NCBI RefSeq assembly: GCF_001205715.1
Contig: NZ_AQQZ01000003.1
Coordinates: 248,001 to 312,000, forward strand
Source: Pseudaestuariivita atlantica
GTDB taxonomy: Bacteria; Pseudomonadota; Alphaproteobacteria; Rhodobacterales; Rhodobacteraceae
DNA: 64,000 nucleotides
Reading direction: 5' to 3'
Positions 54,360-63,728 of the stretch are shown here, piece after piece. Position 1 is the first letter of the stretch, and every line of letters starts with the position of its first letter. Under the pieces are notes generated by a model. It searched no databases. It had not been told where the DNA came from and was given only the letters and a program-made list of their open reading frames with translations. Made by a program: the position numbers and the translations under genes.

Positions 54360-55265
54360 TCAGGCCTCGGCAGGCTGGGTTTGCGAGCCGGGCAGACGCA
54401 CGCGCAACCGCTTGATCCGGCGCGGATCGGCGTCCACGACCTCGAACTCGACCCCGGTGGGGTGGGAGACGACCTCGCCACGGCTGGGCACGTGGCCCGA
54501 CAGCATGAAGACCAGCCCGCCCAGCGTGTCGATCTCTTCGCCGTCGATGTCTTCATGCGCGGTCAGGTCGATGCCCGTCTCGTCGCGAAACTCGTCGAGC
54601 GGGGCGCGCGCGAAGGCGAGGTAGGAGCCCGGCTTTTCGAGGATCCAGTGCTTGTCCTCTTCGGCGTCGTGCTCGTCCTCGATCTCGCCGATGACCTGTT
54701 CGATCAGGTCCTCGATGGTCACCAGCCCGTCGACCCCGCCATATTCGTCGATCACCAGCGCCATGTGCCGGCGTTCGGTCTGCATCTTGGTCAGCAGGAC
54801 ACCGATAGGCATGGAGGGCGGAACAAACAGCAGCGGGCGCAGCATGGATTTCAGCACGAACCGGCCGCCAGTCCCGTTGAACCCGTGGCTGAGCGCGAAA
54901 TCCTTGAGGTGCACGAACCCGATCGGGTTGTCGAGCGTGCCGGTGTAGACCGGCAACCGCGTCAGACCGCTTTCGCGGAACAGGGCCACCAGTTCGGCCT
55001 TGGTGATGGTGGAGGGCACCGCCACGATTTCGACGCGCGGGATGGCCACGTCCTCGACCCGCATGCGGCGCAGGTTGATCATGCCATGTCCGAACCCGGT
55101 GGTCGTCTGCTGCCCCGTTTCGTCCTGTTCCTGCTCGCCATCGGCGGGTTTGAAAGCGCCGATCAGGCGTTGCAGCAGGTTGCTAGAGCCCGGCGTTTCG
55201 CTTTCGCCGTCAGGTGTCTGCGGCGTCGAGCCGGGCACCTCGTTTGATCCGTCCATTTGTCCCAT
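54360..55265 (-). CDS. CorC/HlyC-type CBS-domain protein
   Basis: A 301-residue cytoplasmic protein. Two CBS domains lie at about residues 72-200 (RVEDVAIPRVEIVAVP, LTRLPVYTGTLDNPIGFVHLKDF, HMALVIDEYGGVDGLVTIEDLIEQVIGEIEDEHD in pieces: MALVIDEYGGVDGLVTIED). A CorC/HlyC transporter-associated domain ends it (about 215-290). There is no membrane DUF21 part. It probably aids magnesium homeostasis or the envelope functions of the lnt operon. ATG at 55265 chosen; a GTG at 55283 is also in frame. Confidence 0.9.
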   Translation of the reverse strand: MGQMDGSNEVPGSTPQTPDGESETPGSSNLLQRLIGAFKPADGEQEQDETGQQTTTGFGHGMINLRRMRVEDVAIPRVEIVAVPSTITKAELVALFRESGLTRLPVYTGTLDNPIGFVHLKDFALSHGFNGTGGRFVLKSMLRPLLFVPPSMPIGVLLTKMQTERRHMALVIDEYGGVDGLVTIEDLIEQVIGEIEDEHDAEEDKHWILEKPGSYLAFARAPLDEFRDETGIDLTAHEDIDGEEIDTLGGLVFMLSGHVPSRGEVVSHPTGVEFEVVDADPRRIKRLRVRLPGSQTQPAEA

Positions 55266-55297
55266 TCCGTCACACAGGCCCACAACGCGCGGGCCCG

Positions 55298-55810
55298 TTA
55301 CGCGTTCTTGTCACCAGCATATGGATCCTCGATCCCCAATTGTCCAAGAAGATCGACTTCCAAAGCTTCCATACGAGCGGCATCTTGCCCGGTTTCGTGA
55401 TCATACCCCAAAAGGTGCAAAATCCCATGCAAAACAAGGTGCGTGACGTGGTCGCTGGCCGTCTTGCCCTGTTCCTGTGCCTCGCGGTGGCATGTCTCGA
55501 ACGCCAGGGCCACGTCGCCCAGTGACGTGACCGGCTCGAACGGGTCGGGTTCGGGCTGGGGCGGAAGCGCTCCGGGTGAGGCCGGCGCAAGCTCCTGCGC
55601 GGGCCAGCTGAGCACGTTGGTGGGCGCGGGTTTGCCCCGGAACTCGCGGTTCAGGCGGGCGATGTCGGCATCTGACGTGGCCATCAGGCTGACCTCGAAT
55701 TCGCCCAAGAGGTCGAGACTCTGCACCACCAGGTCTGCAACCTGCGCGATGGCGTCGCGCGGCAGGGCATCGTCCCACCGGGGGTCTTCGATAATCAGGT
55801 CGATGTGCAT
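55298..55810 (-). CDS. ybeY: rRNA maturation endoribonuclease YbeY
   Basis: A 170-residue zinc protein needed for 16S rRNA 3' maturation and ribosome quality control. The triple-His zinc motif is HLVLHGILHLLGYDH (about residues 124-138), and the family words LNREFRGKPAPTNVLSWP appear at about 53-70. A Pro-rich insert (GALPPQPEPDPFEP) is present. It follows phoH by 16 bases, the usual gene order. Confidence 0.95.
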   Translation of the reverse strand: MHIDLIIEDPRWDDALPRDAIAQVADLVVQSLDLLGEFEVSLMATSDADIARLNREFRGKPAPTNVLSWPAQELAPASPGALPPQPEPDPFEPVTSLGDVALAFETCHREAQEQGKTASDHVTHLVLHGILHLLGYDHETGQDAARMEALEVDLLGQLGIEDPYAGDKNA

Positions 55811-55826
55811 CTTGTCGCGGGGGCGC

Positions 55827-56831
55827 TCACGCCTTGGCCTCTTCCGCCTCGTAGGCCTCGATGATCGCGGCCACCAGCGGGTGGCGCACCACGTCCTGCG
55901 CGGTGAAATAGGAAAACGAGATGCCCTTGATCCGCTTCAGCAGGTTCTCGGCGTCGCGCAGGCCCGATTGCACGCCGCGCGGCAGGTCCACCTGGCTGCG
56001 GTCGCCGGTGATGACCATGCGCGAGCCTTCGCCCAGACGGGTCAGGAACATCTTCATCTGCATGGCGGTGGCGTTCTGCGCCTCGTCGAGCACGACGAAG
56101 GCACGGCTGAGCGTGCGGCCCCGCATGAAGGCCAGCGGCGCGATTTCGATCCGCTTCTCCTCCATCAGCTTCTGCAACTGCTTGCCCGGCAGGAAATCGT
56201 TCAGCGCGTCGTAAAGCGGCTGCATGTAGGGATCGACCTTGTCCTTCATGTCGCCGGGCAGGTAGCCCAGCTTTTCGCCCGCCTCGACTGCGGGGCGGCT
56301 GAGGATGATGCGATCCACCTGCCCGCCCACCAGCATCGAGACACCCACCGCCACGGCGAGGTAGGTCTTGCCGGTCCCGGCGGGGCCGATGCCAAAGGCC
56401 ATTTCCGTCCGGTAGAGGTTGCGCACGTATTCCTTCTGGGCGTCGGTGCGCGGTTCGATGGTTTTTTTGCGCGTCTTGATCTCGACCCGGCCGCCGGTGA
56501 ACATTTCCAGCTGTTCGGCGGGCTCTGTCTCTTCGTTGCCGCCCATGCGCAATTCGCGGTCGACGTCCGCCGGTTCCACGTCGCGCCCCGCTTCGAGCCG
56601 GTCGTAAAGCGCCTGCAGCACCTGCACCGCTTCGGCGCGCGCGTCGTCGGCACCGTAGATGGCAAGCTGGTTGCCGCGCCGCAGGATCTGCACGCCGACC
56701 TTCTGCTCGATATCGGCGAGGTTGCGGTCATGCTCTCCGCACAGGTCGATCAGCAGGCGATTGTCCGGGAATTCCAGGAATGTCTCTTGGCTCCCCGTGG
56801 CGTCGGGCGGGGTCAGGACCGATGTGGGCAC
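55827..56831 (-). CDS. PhoH family ATPase
   Basis: A 334-residue PhoH-like protein with an N-terminal KH-like part (about residues 20-95, VGVQILRRGNQLAIYG). The ATPase domain spans about 125-325: Walker A GPAGTGKTYLAVAVG (about 147-161), IILSRPAVEAGEKLGYLPGD, and Walker B AFVVLDEAQNATAMQM (about 245). It acts on RNA together with YbeY, with which it forms the standard operon. The start region is preceded by GGAGATTTG. Confidence 0.94.
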   Translation of the reverse strand: MPTSVLTPPDATGSQETFLEFPDNRLLIDLCGEHDRNLADIEQKVGVQILRRGNQLAIYGADDARAEAVQVLQALYDRLEAGRDVEPADVDRELRMGGNEETEPAEQLEMFTGGRVEIKTRKKTIEPRTDAQKEYVRNLYRTEMAFGIGPAGTGKTYLAVAVGVSMLVGGQVDRIILSRPAVEAGEKLGYLPGDMKDKVDPYMQPLYDALNDFLPGKQLQKLMEEKRIEIAPLAFMRGRTLSRAFVVLDEAQNATAMQMKMFLTRLGEGSRMVITGDRSQVDLPRGVQSGLRDAENLLKRIKGISFSYFTAQDVVRHPLVAAIIEAYEAEEAKA

Positions 56832-56919
56832 TCAAATCTCCGTTTGGGCATGGTCAAAGAGTATGCGCCGGGAGCGGGCAGGTTCAAGCGGACCCGGCAA
56901 AATGTCATGGAATTGCAAC

Positions 56920-56950
56920 AAAAAACGCCGCGTGCCCCCGGCACGCGACG
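56920..56950 (-). terminator. Rho-independent terminator after the lipoprotein gene
   Basis: On the minus strand an 11-bp stem, 56950-56940 with 56936-56926 (one G.T pair, loop GGG), is followed by six T. It ends the OmpA/lipoprotein unit 30 bases before the phoH leader region. Confidence 0.92.
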
Positions 56951-56979
56951 TCGTGAGATGCGGTGTACGGCGCACTGGA

Positions 56980-57285
56980 TCAGATCGGATCCCCGATGAT
57001 CGCGGTGGCCCCGCCCTTGAAGTTGCCGACGGCGGTGTTCGGCGGCGCGATGCCCGAGCAGACGGGCTTGCCGTACTTGTCGAGCCGTGCCGACAGGTAG
57101 CCTTCGACCCCGTCATCGATGATCCAGTGATCGCAACCGTTCGGATCGATCCAGATACCGGCCTTGAGCTGGCTGAGGTGCTTGCTGTCGAGCCCGCGGT
57201 CGACGGTCTTGTCGATCTTGTTGCCAAGGCAGCCCGACAGGGCGGTAGCGACAAGCGCGAGGGCGGTGAGTTTGGCGATGGTCAT
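56980..57285 (-). CDS. Small lipoprotein sharing a motif with the adjacent OmpA protein
   Basis: A 101-residue lipoprotein. Its leader MTIAKLTALALVATALSGC ends in a lipobox. The centre, IWIDPNGCDHWIIDDGVEGY, closely matches a stretch in the OmpA-family protein upstream; after it comes the second Cys in GKPVCSGIAPPN. The four-Cys pattern of the mature part may form a disulfide. It follows the OmpA gene by 16 bases and should lie in the same envelope layer. Function unknown. Confidence 0.8.
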   Translation of the reverse strand: MTIAKLTALALVATALSGCLGNKIDKTVDRGLDSKHLSQLKAGIWIDPNGCDHWIIDDGVEGYLSARLDKYGKPVCSGIAPPNTAVGNFKGGATAIIGDPI

Positions 57286-57301
57286 GTCCCGTCCTCCTGT
57301 C

Positions 57302-57892
57302 TCAGCGGATGCAGATGATTTCGACGCGGCGGTTCTTGGCCATGCCCGCCGCCGTCGCGTTGGTGGCGACGGGTGCCCGTTCACCGTATCCCCGCACATC
57401 CGCGATGCGTGCGCCCGTGGACGCCGCGACCTTGGCGACGGCGTTGGCGCGATTGTAGCTGAGGCGCATGTTGTAGCTGTCCGAGGCGCGGCTGTCGGTA
57501 TGACCGGCGATGATGTAGGCCGTCGCGTTCGCCTGCTTGAAGAATTCGGCCAGCCGCGCCTTGCCCTTGCGGCTGATGCGGTGGCTGTCGGTGGCAAAGA
57601 ACTGGTCGGAATACATCACCCCGCAGGCATTGGCCCGGCGGCAGACCGGGATACCGGCGCGCGTGACGTGAGGCGTCATGTAGCCTTCGACCCCGTCATC
57701 CATCACCCAGTGTTCGCACCCGTCGGGGTCGACCCAGATGGTGGGCGTGTAATCCTCGCCCTGCACGGTCACGGTGCCGGTGCCGGCCGCTTTGCCCGTC
57801 TTGTCCGCAAGCGCGGGCGCCGCGGTCAATGCAAGCGCCGATCCGATCGCCGCGATCGCAAGTGTCTTGAATGTCTGAACTGCCACGCGCAT
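57302..57892 (-). CDS. OmpA-family peptidoglycan-binding protein with novel N-terminal domain
   Basis: A 196-residue exported protein. After the signal peptide (about residues 1-29) an N-terminal domain carries TIWVDPDGCEHWVMDDGVEG and the second Cys in AGIPVC. The OmpA peptidoglycan-binding domain fills about 90-196 (ISRKGKARLAEFF, YIIAGHTDSRASDSYNMRLSYNRANAV, DVRGYGERAPVA, AKNRRVEIICIR). The N-terminal motif recurs in the lipoprotein downstream, so the two may bind each other or the same ligand. Confidence 0.85.
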   Translation of the reverse strand: MRVAVQTFKTLAIAAIGSALALTAAPALADKTGKAAGTGTVTVQGEDYTPTIWVDPDGCEHWVMDDGVEGYMTPHVTRAGIPVCRRANACGVMYSDQFFATDSHRISRKGKARLAEFFKQANATAYIIAGHTDSRASDSYNMRLSYNRANAVAKVAASTGARIADVRGYGERAPVATNATAAGMAKNRRVEIICIR

Positions 57893-58102
57893 TCGTCCCC
57901 CATGCCATTCCGGTCTGTCGAGGCGGAGTGGAATCGCAGACCCGCCTCTTCTTTATATTCAAGACTTTAGCAAAGAATCGTAGGCTGTGAAGGAAAAAAC
58001 ACCAGATGTTGTGGCTGTCGCGGCCATTGCCGCCGGGTGCTGTGGATAACCCGGATTGGCAAAGCGGGTCAGGCAGTTAGGGCAAACGGCACCTGCCGGA
58101 GG

Positions 58103-59425
58103 TCAGGAAGGCGCGAGGATCCCGCCCAGCGAATTGGCCCCGCTTTCGACGATCCGCACCCGGTGAATGTCGCCTTTGGCGATTCTGTCGGACGTCACGT
58201 GCACGGCATGCAGGTATTCCGACTTGCCCACAATCTGGCCCGGATTGCGGCCTTCCCGTTCGAACAGGACATGCACGTCGCGCCCGACCATCGCGTCCTG
58301 CGTCGCGCGCTGCTGGCGGGTCAGAAGCGCCTGAAGGCGTTGCAGCCGGTCATCCGCGACCTCGGCCGGAACGGTGGCGCGTTCGGCGGCGGGCGTTCCG
58401 GGGCGTGCGGAATACTTGAAGGAATAGGCGGTGCCGTAATGCACCTCTTCGATCAGGGTGAGCGTGTCCCGGAAATCGTCTTCGGTCTCTTCCGGGAACC
58501 CCACGATGAAATCGCCCGAGATCAGGATGTCGGGGCGCGCGGCGCGGATGCGTTCGATCAGGCGGATGTAGCTTTCGGCGGTGTGCGAGCGGTTCATCCG
58601 CTTGAGGATCCTGTCCGATCCCGCCTGCACCGGCAGGTGCAGGTAGGGCATCAGCTTGGCACACTCGCCATGGGCCGCGATCAGGTCGTCGCTCATGTCG
58701 TTGGGGTGCGAGGTGGTGAACCGGATGCGTTCCAGCCCGTCGACCTTGTCCAGCGCCCAGATCAGCCGCGCCAGCGACCACGCCTCGCCGTCCGGTCCCG
58801 CGCCGTGATAGGCGTTCACGTTCTGGCCCAGCAGCGTGATCTCCCTCACGCCGCGTTCCACGAGGTCCCGCGCCTCGGTCACGATACGGTCGACCGGGCG
58901 CGACACCTCGGCACCACGGGTATAGGGCACCACGCAGAAGGCGCAGAACTTGTCGCAACCTTCCTGCACCGTCAGGAACGCGGTCGGCCCGCGTTTCGCC
59001 TTGGGGCGCGCGGCGAGGTGGTCGAACTTGTCCTCTTCGGGGAAATCGGTGTCGAGCGCCTTGGCCCCCTGCCCCGCCTTCGCCTCCAACTCGGGCAGGC
59101 GGTGATAGGATTGCGGGCCGACGACAAGGTCGACCATCGGCTGGCGCGCGATGATCTCGGCCCCTTCGGCCTGCGCGACGCATCCCGCGACACCGATCTT
59201 GAGGTCGGGCTTTTCGGTCTTCAGGTGCTTGAAGCGGCCCAGTTCGGAATACACCTTTTCCGCCGCCTTTTCGCGGATATGGCAGGTGTTCAGAAGGATC
59301 ATGTCCGCCTCGTCCGGCGTCTTGACCTCCTCGTACCCGGCACCGCCCAGCGCCTCGACCATGCGTTCGCTGTCGTAGACGTTCATCTGGCAACCATAGG
59401 TCTTGATGAAGAGCTTCTTGGTCAT
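58103..59425 (-). CDS. miaB: tRNA-2-methylthio-N6-dimethylallyladenosine synthase MiaB
   Basis: A 440-residue radical-SAM methylthiotransferase acting on A37 of tRNA. The N-terminal iron-sulfur Cys appear in [15 protein letters not shown] and VAGCVAQ, and the radical-SAM CxxxCxxC is [17 protein letters not shown] (about residues 147-163). A TRAM domain ends the protein. The start at 59425 gives the canonical [15 protein letters not shown] opening. It lies alone on the minus strand, divergent from a glycosyltransferase-like gene. Confidence 0.96.
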   Translation of the reverse strand: MTKKLFIKTYGCQMNVYDSERMVEALGGAGYEEVKTPDEADMILLNTCHIREKAAEKVYSELGRFKHLKTEKPDLKIGVAGCVAQAEGAEIIARQPMVDLVVGPQSYHRLPELEAKAGQGAKALDTDFPEEDKFDHLAARPKAKRGPTAFLTVQEGCDKFCAFCVVPYTRGAEVSRPVDRIVTEARDLVERGVREITLLGQNVNAYHGAGPDGEAWSLARLIWALDKVDGLERIRFTTSHPNDMSDDLIAAHGECAKLMPYLHLPVQAGSDRILKRMNRSHTAESYIRLIERIRAARPDILISGDFIVGFPEETEDDFRDTLTLIEEVHYGTAYSFKYSARPGTPAAERATVPAEVADDRLQRLQALLTRQQRATQDAMVGRDVHVLFEREGRNPGQIVGKSEYLHAVHVTSDRIAKGDIHRVRIVESGANSLGGILAPS

Positions 59426-59540
59426 GGGGGTCTCCGCGCGGAATGGGCGGCACCTATCGCAGGGGCGCGTCGCTTGCAATATCGCCCATTTTCACCGAAT
59501 CTGCACCAAACCGCGCAACAAGCGGTCAGGAGGCGACGCG

Positions 59541-60410
59541 ATGCGGTATTCCAACCTTCCGGATTTTCTGGCCCGCGGGCGCGATGTGCTGGCGAAAGGT
59601 CCCGTCGCGCTGATCTTTGCCGAGGACGCGGTCGAGATCGACACGACCCTGCGGCATCACCAGCAGCTGGGGTTCAAGGCCGTCGTGGCCTTCATGCCGG
59701 ATGCCTTCGATCTTGCGCCCGACCTCGTGGAAAGCTGCCATCGCGTCACGCTCGACACGCTGGCCGAGAATGCCGTGATCGACACGGTCAACGCCGTGAT
59801 CCCCGTGGCGGACGGCCAGTGGCTTTATTACTGCTACAACGCCGAATACCTGTTCCACCCGTTCTGCGAGCACCGGACGGTGGGCGAGATGCTCGCCTTC
59901 CATGCCGAGGAACGGCGGGACGCGATGCTGACCTACGTGATCGACCTCTACGCGGGCGACCTGGATCGCTGGCCCGACGCGGTGAGCCTTGACGATGCGT
60001 GGCTCGACAAGGCGGGGTACTACGCGCAGGCGCGGGAAGACCCGGACGACGGCTGGAAACCGCGCGACCGGCAGCTCGATTTCCACGGCGGTTTGCGCTG
60101 GCGGTTCGAGGAGCACGTGCCGTGGGAACGGCGCAAGATCGACCGGATCGCGCTGTTCCGCGCCAAGACCGGCCTGAAGCTGCGCGAGGATCACACGTTC
60201 TCGGACGAGGAATACAACACCTACGCCTGCCCGTGGCACAACAACATGACGGCGGCGCTTGCCTCGTTCCGCACCGCCAAGGCATTGCGCAAGAATCCCG
60301 GCTCGCGTTTCGAGATCGAGAATTTCCGCTGGCACAACTCGGTGCCGTTCGACTGGCATTCGCGCCAATTGCTCGACCTTGGCCTGATGGAGCCGGGCCA
60401 GTGGTTCTGA
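59541..60410 (+). CDS. Glycosyltransferase family 2-like protein (PF13704-like)
   Basis: A 289-residue cytoplasmic protein. The opening VALIFAEDAVEIDTTLRHHQQLGFKAVVAF recalls PF13704 glycosyltransferases, where a charged residue pair and a His follow the first strand (shown here only in part: EIDTTLRHHQQLGF). Later regions GEMLAFHAEERRDAMLTYV and the His-rich EEYNTYACPWHNNMTA fit a nucleotide-sugar pocket. No signal or membrane segment is seen. GGAGGCGACGCG precedes the ATG. The acceptor is unknown. Confidence 0.65.
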   Translation: MRYSNLPDFLARGRDVLAKGPVALIFAEDAVEIDTTLRHHQQLGFKAVVAFMPDAFDLAPDLVESCHRVTLDTLAENAVIDTVNAVIPVADGQWLYYCYNAEYLFHPFCEHRTVGEMLAFHAEERRDAMLTYVIDLYAGDLDRWPDAVSLDDAWLDKAGYYAQAREDPDDGWKPRDRQLDFHGGLRWRFEEHVPWERRKIDRIALFRAKTGLKLREDHTFSDEEYNTYACPWHNNMTAALASFRTAKALRKNPGSRFEIENFRWHNSVPFDWHSRQLLDLGLMEPGQWF

Positions 60411-60417
60411 AGGCGGG

Positions 60418-60481
60418 GTCGGCTGGCGAGCAGCCGACCTACCTGTGGTTCGGGTTGTAGGTCGGCTGCTCGCCAGCCGAC
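60418..60481. terminator. Bidirectional terminator: 25-bp perfect inverted repeat
   Basis: 60418-60442 and 60457-60481 are perfect inverted copies around a 14-base loop. Each arm also folds on itself (GTCGGCTG and CAGCCGAC), giving a nested cruciform-capable element. It lies between two convergent stops (60410 and 60486), so it probably ends transcription from both sides. Confidence 0.85.
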
Positions 60482-60485
60482 GCCC

Positions 60486-61166
60486 TTACGAGAAATCCTC
60501 GTGCACGATGCGATCCTCGGGCGCGCCGGCTGTCTTCGCCGCCTCCGCCATGTCAGACACCATCTTTTCGGGGCCGCAGATATAGACGTGTCCACCGGTG
60601 CCTGCACCGTGATTGGCCAGCATCTCCTTGTCGATGAAACCCGTCTGCACGCCGATGCCAGGTGTTTCCTCGTCGGTCACGGTGAAGACGGTTTTCAGCC
60701 CGTCCATATGCTCGAACGTGTCGCGCAGGATGATGTCGCGTTCGGTCTTGTTGGAAAACAGCAGGGTCGAGCCTTGCAAGGTGCCTTCCCGCTTCAGTCG
60801 CGCCTTCAGGATGGCGATGAAGGGCGTCACGCCCGCGCCGCCCGCGACGAACAGGCCCGGTCCCTTGTCCTCGATCGCGCCCCAGGCGTCGCCGATCAGC
60901 ACGGTGTCACCGGCCTGCAGTTTCGCGATCTGCTCGGTCACACCGTCATGGTCGGGATAGGATTTGATGACGAATTCGAGCGTCTCGTCCTCGGGCAGCG
61001 AGGTGAAGGTGAACGGCCGCCCCTTGTCGCGCCATCCCTCGCGGTCGAGCGCGAGTTCGGTCGCCTGGCCGGGCGTGAAGTCGAAGCCGTCGGGCCGGTC
61101 GAAGACGAGGTGAAAGGTGTCATGGGTGACGGGGGTGATGTCGCGCAGTGCGAGTGTATGGGTCAT
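60486..61166 (-). CDS. Ferredoxin-NADP reductase-type FAD oxidoreductase
   Basis: A 226-residue flavoprotein of the FNR fold. The FAD part spans about residues 1-95 (FDFTPGQATELALD, KGRPFTFTSLPEDE) and the NAD(P) part about 100-226 (GLFVAGGAGVTPFIAILKARL, GGHVYICGPEKMVSDM). No iron-sulfur domain is fused. It moves electrons between NAD(P)H and an unknown partner. It starts about 65 bases beyond the RDD gene on the same strand. Confidence 0.9.
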   Translation of the reverse strand: MTHTLALRDITPVTHDTFHLVFDRPDGFDFTPGQATELALDREGWRDKGRPFTFTSLPEDETLEFVIKSYPDHDGVTEQIAKLQAGDTVLIGDAWGAIEDKGPGLFVAGGAGVTPFIAILKARLKREGTLQGSTLLFSNKTERDIILRDTFEHMDGLKTVFTVTDEETPGIGVQTGFIDKEMLANHGAGTGGHVYICGPEKMVSDMAEAAKTAGAPEDRIVHEDFS

Positions 61167-61230
61167 GGGATGCCTCTGATGTCAGCTGTTGCGACACCAA
61201 CGCAAGGCGCGAAGCCCGCGTTCCAGCGCG

Positions 61231-61644
61231 TCAGTCGCGGCGCGCGATCCCGAAGCCGGTGGCCGTGTCGAACGGCAGCACGCCGCCCGACATCTCCCCC
61301 GCCCGCCAGTTGAGCAGGAAGAGCGCGATGCCCAGCACGCCGTAGCCGAGCCATGGGTGGATCGCCTCGGCACCCCAGCCGAGAGCCGCGAGCACGATGA
61401 AGGGCCCGATGCGGCGCAGTTCGCGGCAGACGGCGCACCCGTCGCCTGTCAGGCGAAGACCGGATGCGAAAAGGCCCGGAGTGGTGCGTGCGAGGCGGAT
61501 CGTGGCGAGCGACAGGAACAGGTAGACAAGCAGGCCCAGCGCCCAGCCCGGCCACGCGTCACGCAGCAGGTAGGTGGTCCCGAGCGTTACAAGAAATATG
61601 CCGATCCCGTCGATGACGCCCGCGAGGTACCGGCGGCGGTTCAC
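61231..61644 (-). CDS. RDD-family membrane protein
   Basis: A 137-residue membrane protein with four hydrophobic segments: about 9-25 (GVIDGIGIFLVTLGTTY), 32-50, 80-92 and 100-115. RRRYLAGVIDGIGIF holds the RDD-type Arg-Asp pair, and TPGLFASGLRL is the family turn. Roles proposed for RDD proteins include ion exchange. Its ATG overlaps the fabI stop, so it is the last gene of the fab operon. Confidence 0.78.
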   Translation of the reverse strand: MNRRRYLAGVIDGIGIFLVTLGTTYLLRDAWPGWALGLLVYLFLSLATIRLARTTPGLFASGLRLTGDGCAVCRELRRIGPFIVLAALGWGAEAIHPWLGYGVLGIALFLLNWRAGEMSGGVLPFDTATGFGIARRD

Positions 61645-62432
61645 AGGTTCTCGAGTTGCGGCATGCCGAGGACGTGGTAGCCCCCGTCGACCTGGATGAC
61701 TTCACCGGTCGTGCAGCAGCCACCATCGGAGGCAAGGTAGACCGCCGTCGCGCCCACCGCTTCGAGCGTGGCATTGGCGCGCAGCGGGGCGTTCTGGCCC
61801 GTGTGCTTGTAGGTGCGGCGCGCGCCACCGATGGCCGCGCCCGCGAGCGTCTTCATCGGGCCGGGAGAGATCGCGTTCACGCGGATGCCGTCGGGGCCGA
61901 GATCGTTCGCAAGGTACCGCGTCGTCGCCTCCAGGGCGGCCTTGGCGACGCCCATCACGTTGTAGTTGGGCACGACCCGGTTGGAGCCGAGATAGGTGAG
62001 CGTCAGCAGGCACCCGCCATTGTCGACCATCATGGGATGGGCGCGGCGGGCGACCTCGATGAAGGAATAAGCCGAGATGTCGAGCGAGTGCTTGAAATTG
62101 GTGCGGCTGGTGTTCAGGAACCGACCGGTCAGTTCCGACTTGTCGGAAAACGCGATGGCGTGGACGAGGAAATCGATGGTCGGCCAGCGCTCTGCCAGGG
62201 CGGCAAAGCCCGCCGTGAGCGCGTCGTCGTCGGTGACGTCCATGTCGACCATGAAATCCGATCCGACCGAAGCCGCGAGCGGTTCGAGCCGCTTGCCGAA
62301 GGCTTCGCCCTGGTACGAAAACGCCAGTTCCGCGCCCGCGTCGGCCATCGCCTTGGCGATGCCCCATGCGATGGAGCGTTCGTTGGCGACGCCCATGACG
62401 AGGCCGCGTTTGCCGTGCATGTCACCCATCAT
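61641..62432 (-). CDS. fabI: Enoyl-ACP reductase FabI
   Basis: A 263-residue short-chain dehydrogenase completing each fatty-acid elongation cycle with NADH. The cofactor loop is [16 protein letters not shown] (about residues 14-29), and the catalytic Tyr and Lys are in [17 protein letters not shown] (about 150-166). The substrate-loop word [15 protein letters not shown] is present. The ATG at 62432 overlaps the fabB end; the ATG at 62420 may instead be used. Confidence 0.95.
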   Translation of the reverse strand: MMGDMHGKRGLVMGVANERSIAWGIAKAMADAGAELAFSYQGEAFGKRLEPLAASVGSDFMVDMDVTDDDALTAGFAALAERWPTIDFLVHAIAFSDKSELTGRFLNTSRTNFKHSLDISAYSFIEVARRAHPMMVDNGGCLLTLTYLGSNRVVPNYNVMGVAKAALEATTRYLANDLGPDGIRVNAISPGPMKTLAGAAIGGARRTYKHTGQNAPLRANATLEAVGATAVYLASDGGCCTTGEVIQVDGGYHVLGMPQLENL

Positions 62433-63645
62433 ACCGCCCCAGAACCATTGACCCGTTGGTACCGCCGAACCCGAAGGAGTTCGTCATCACCGCGTCCAGC
62501 CCGGCGTTTTCGACGAGGCTTGTCGCGATCTCGGACGGCTGAAGGGCCGCGTCCAGCGTTTCGACGTTGATCGACGGCGTGATGAAGTCGTGCTTCAGCA
62601 TCAGGAGCGAGAACACCGCTTCCAGCGCGCCGGCCGCACCCTGCGCGTGGCCCGTCATCGACTTGGTCGAGGATACCGGCGGCGCGTCGTCGCCGAAGAC
62701 GCGGCGGACCGCCTCGATCTCGCCGACATCGCCCACGGGGGTCGAAGTGCCGTGCGCGTTGATGTAGCCGACCTTGCGATCACCGACCGTTTTCAGCGCG
62801 CCGCGCATGGCGCGTTCGCCGCCCTCGCCCGAGGGCGCGACCATGTCGTGGCCGTCGGAGGTGGCGGAGAAGCCCAGCACCTCGGCATAGATCGGCGCGC
62901 CACGGGCCACGGCGCGGTCGAGGCTTTCCAGAACGACCATGCCGCCACCGCCCGAGATCACGAACCCGTCGCGGTCGGCATCGAAGGCGCGGGAGGCGCG
63001 TTCGGGCGTGTCGTTGAATTTCGAGGACATCGCGCCCATCGCGTCGAAGAGGCAGGACAGGGTCCAGTCAAGCTCTTCCCCCCCGCCCGCGAACATCACG
63101 TCCTGCGTGCCCAGCGCGATCTGCTGCGCGGCCATACCGATGCAGTGCAGCGAGGTCGAGCAGGCCGAGGTGATGGAGAAATTCATCCCCTTGATCTTGC
63201 AGGCGGTGGCGAGGTTGGCGCTGACGGTCGACGACATGCATTTCGGCACCGCGAAGGGGCCGATCCGCTTGGTCGCGCCGGTCTTCAGAACGGTCTGGTG
63301 CGCGGTCAGCATCGCGCTTGTCGACGGCCCGCCCGAACCGGCGATGAGGCCGGTCATCGGGTTGCTGACATCATCTTCAGACAGGCCCGCATCGGCAATC
63401 GCCTGCTGCATCGCGATATAGCTGTAGGCCGCGCCCGGCCCCATGAAGCGCAGGGTGCGCTTGTCCACGTGTTCGGTCACGTCGAGGTCGATCTTGCCCG
63501 CGACGCGGCTGCGAAAGCCGTGTTCGGCCATTTCGTCCGAGCCGACGATCCCCGAGCGCCCGGCCTTGAGCGAGGCGAGAACCTCGTCCGCGTTGTTTCC
63601 GATGGATGAGACGATGCCCAATCCCGTCACGACGACACGCCGCAT
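62422..63645 (-). CDS. fabB: Beta-ketoacyl-ACP synthase I FabB
   Basis: A 407-residue condensing enzyme. The Cys-His-His triad is visible in [16 protein letters not shown] (about residue 160), [15 protein letters not shown] (about 294) and [15 protein letters not shown] (about 327). Pairing with fabA identifies it as FabB of the unsaturated fatty-acid route rather than FabF. It follows fabA by 83 bases and leads into fabI with an overlap. Confidence 0.95.
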   Translation of the reverse strand: MRRVVVTGLGIVSSIGNNADEVLASLKAGRSGIVGSDEMAEHGFRSRVAGKIDLDVTEHVDKRTLRFMGPGAAYSYIAMQQAIADAGLSEDDVSNPMTGLIAGSGGPSTSAMLTAHQTVLKTGATKRIGPFAVPKCMSSTVSANLATACKIKGMNFSITSACSTSLHCIGMAAQQIALGTQDVMFAGGGEELDWTLSCLFDAMGAMSSKFNDTPERASRAFDADRDGFVISGGGGMVVLESLDRAVARGAPIYAEVLGFSATSDGHDMVAPSGEGGERAMRGALKTVGDRKVGYINAHGTSTPVGDVGEIEAVRRVFGDDAPPVSSTKSMTGHAQGAAGALEAVFSLLMLKHDFITPSINVETLDAALQPSEIATSLVENAGLDAVMTNSFGFGGTNGSMVLGRYDG

Positions 63646-63728
63646 GGGTCAAACCCTCCGTTGGTCTTGGGCTCTCATGTAGGACAGCGCCACGGCGCGG
63701 CGCAACCAGTTAAGCGCGGGAAAGGCGT

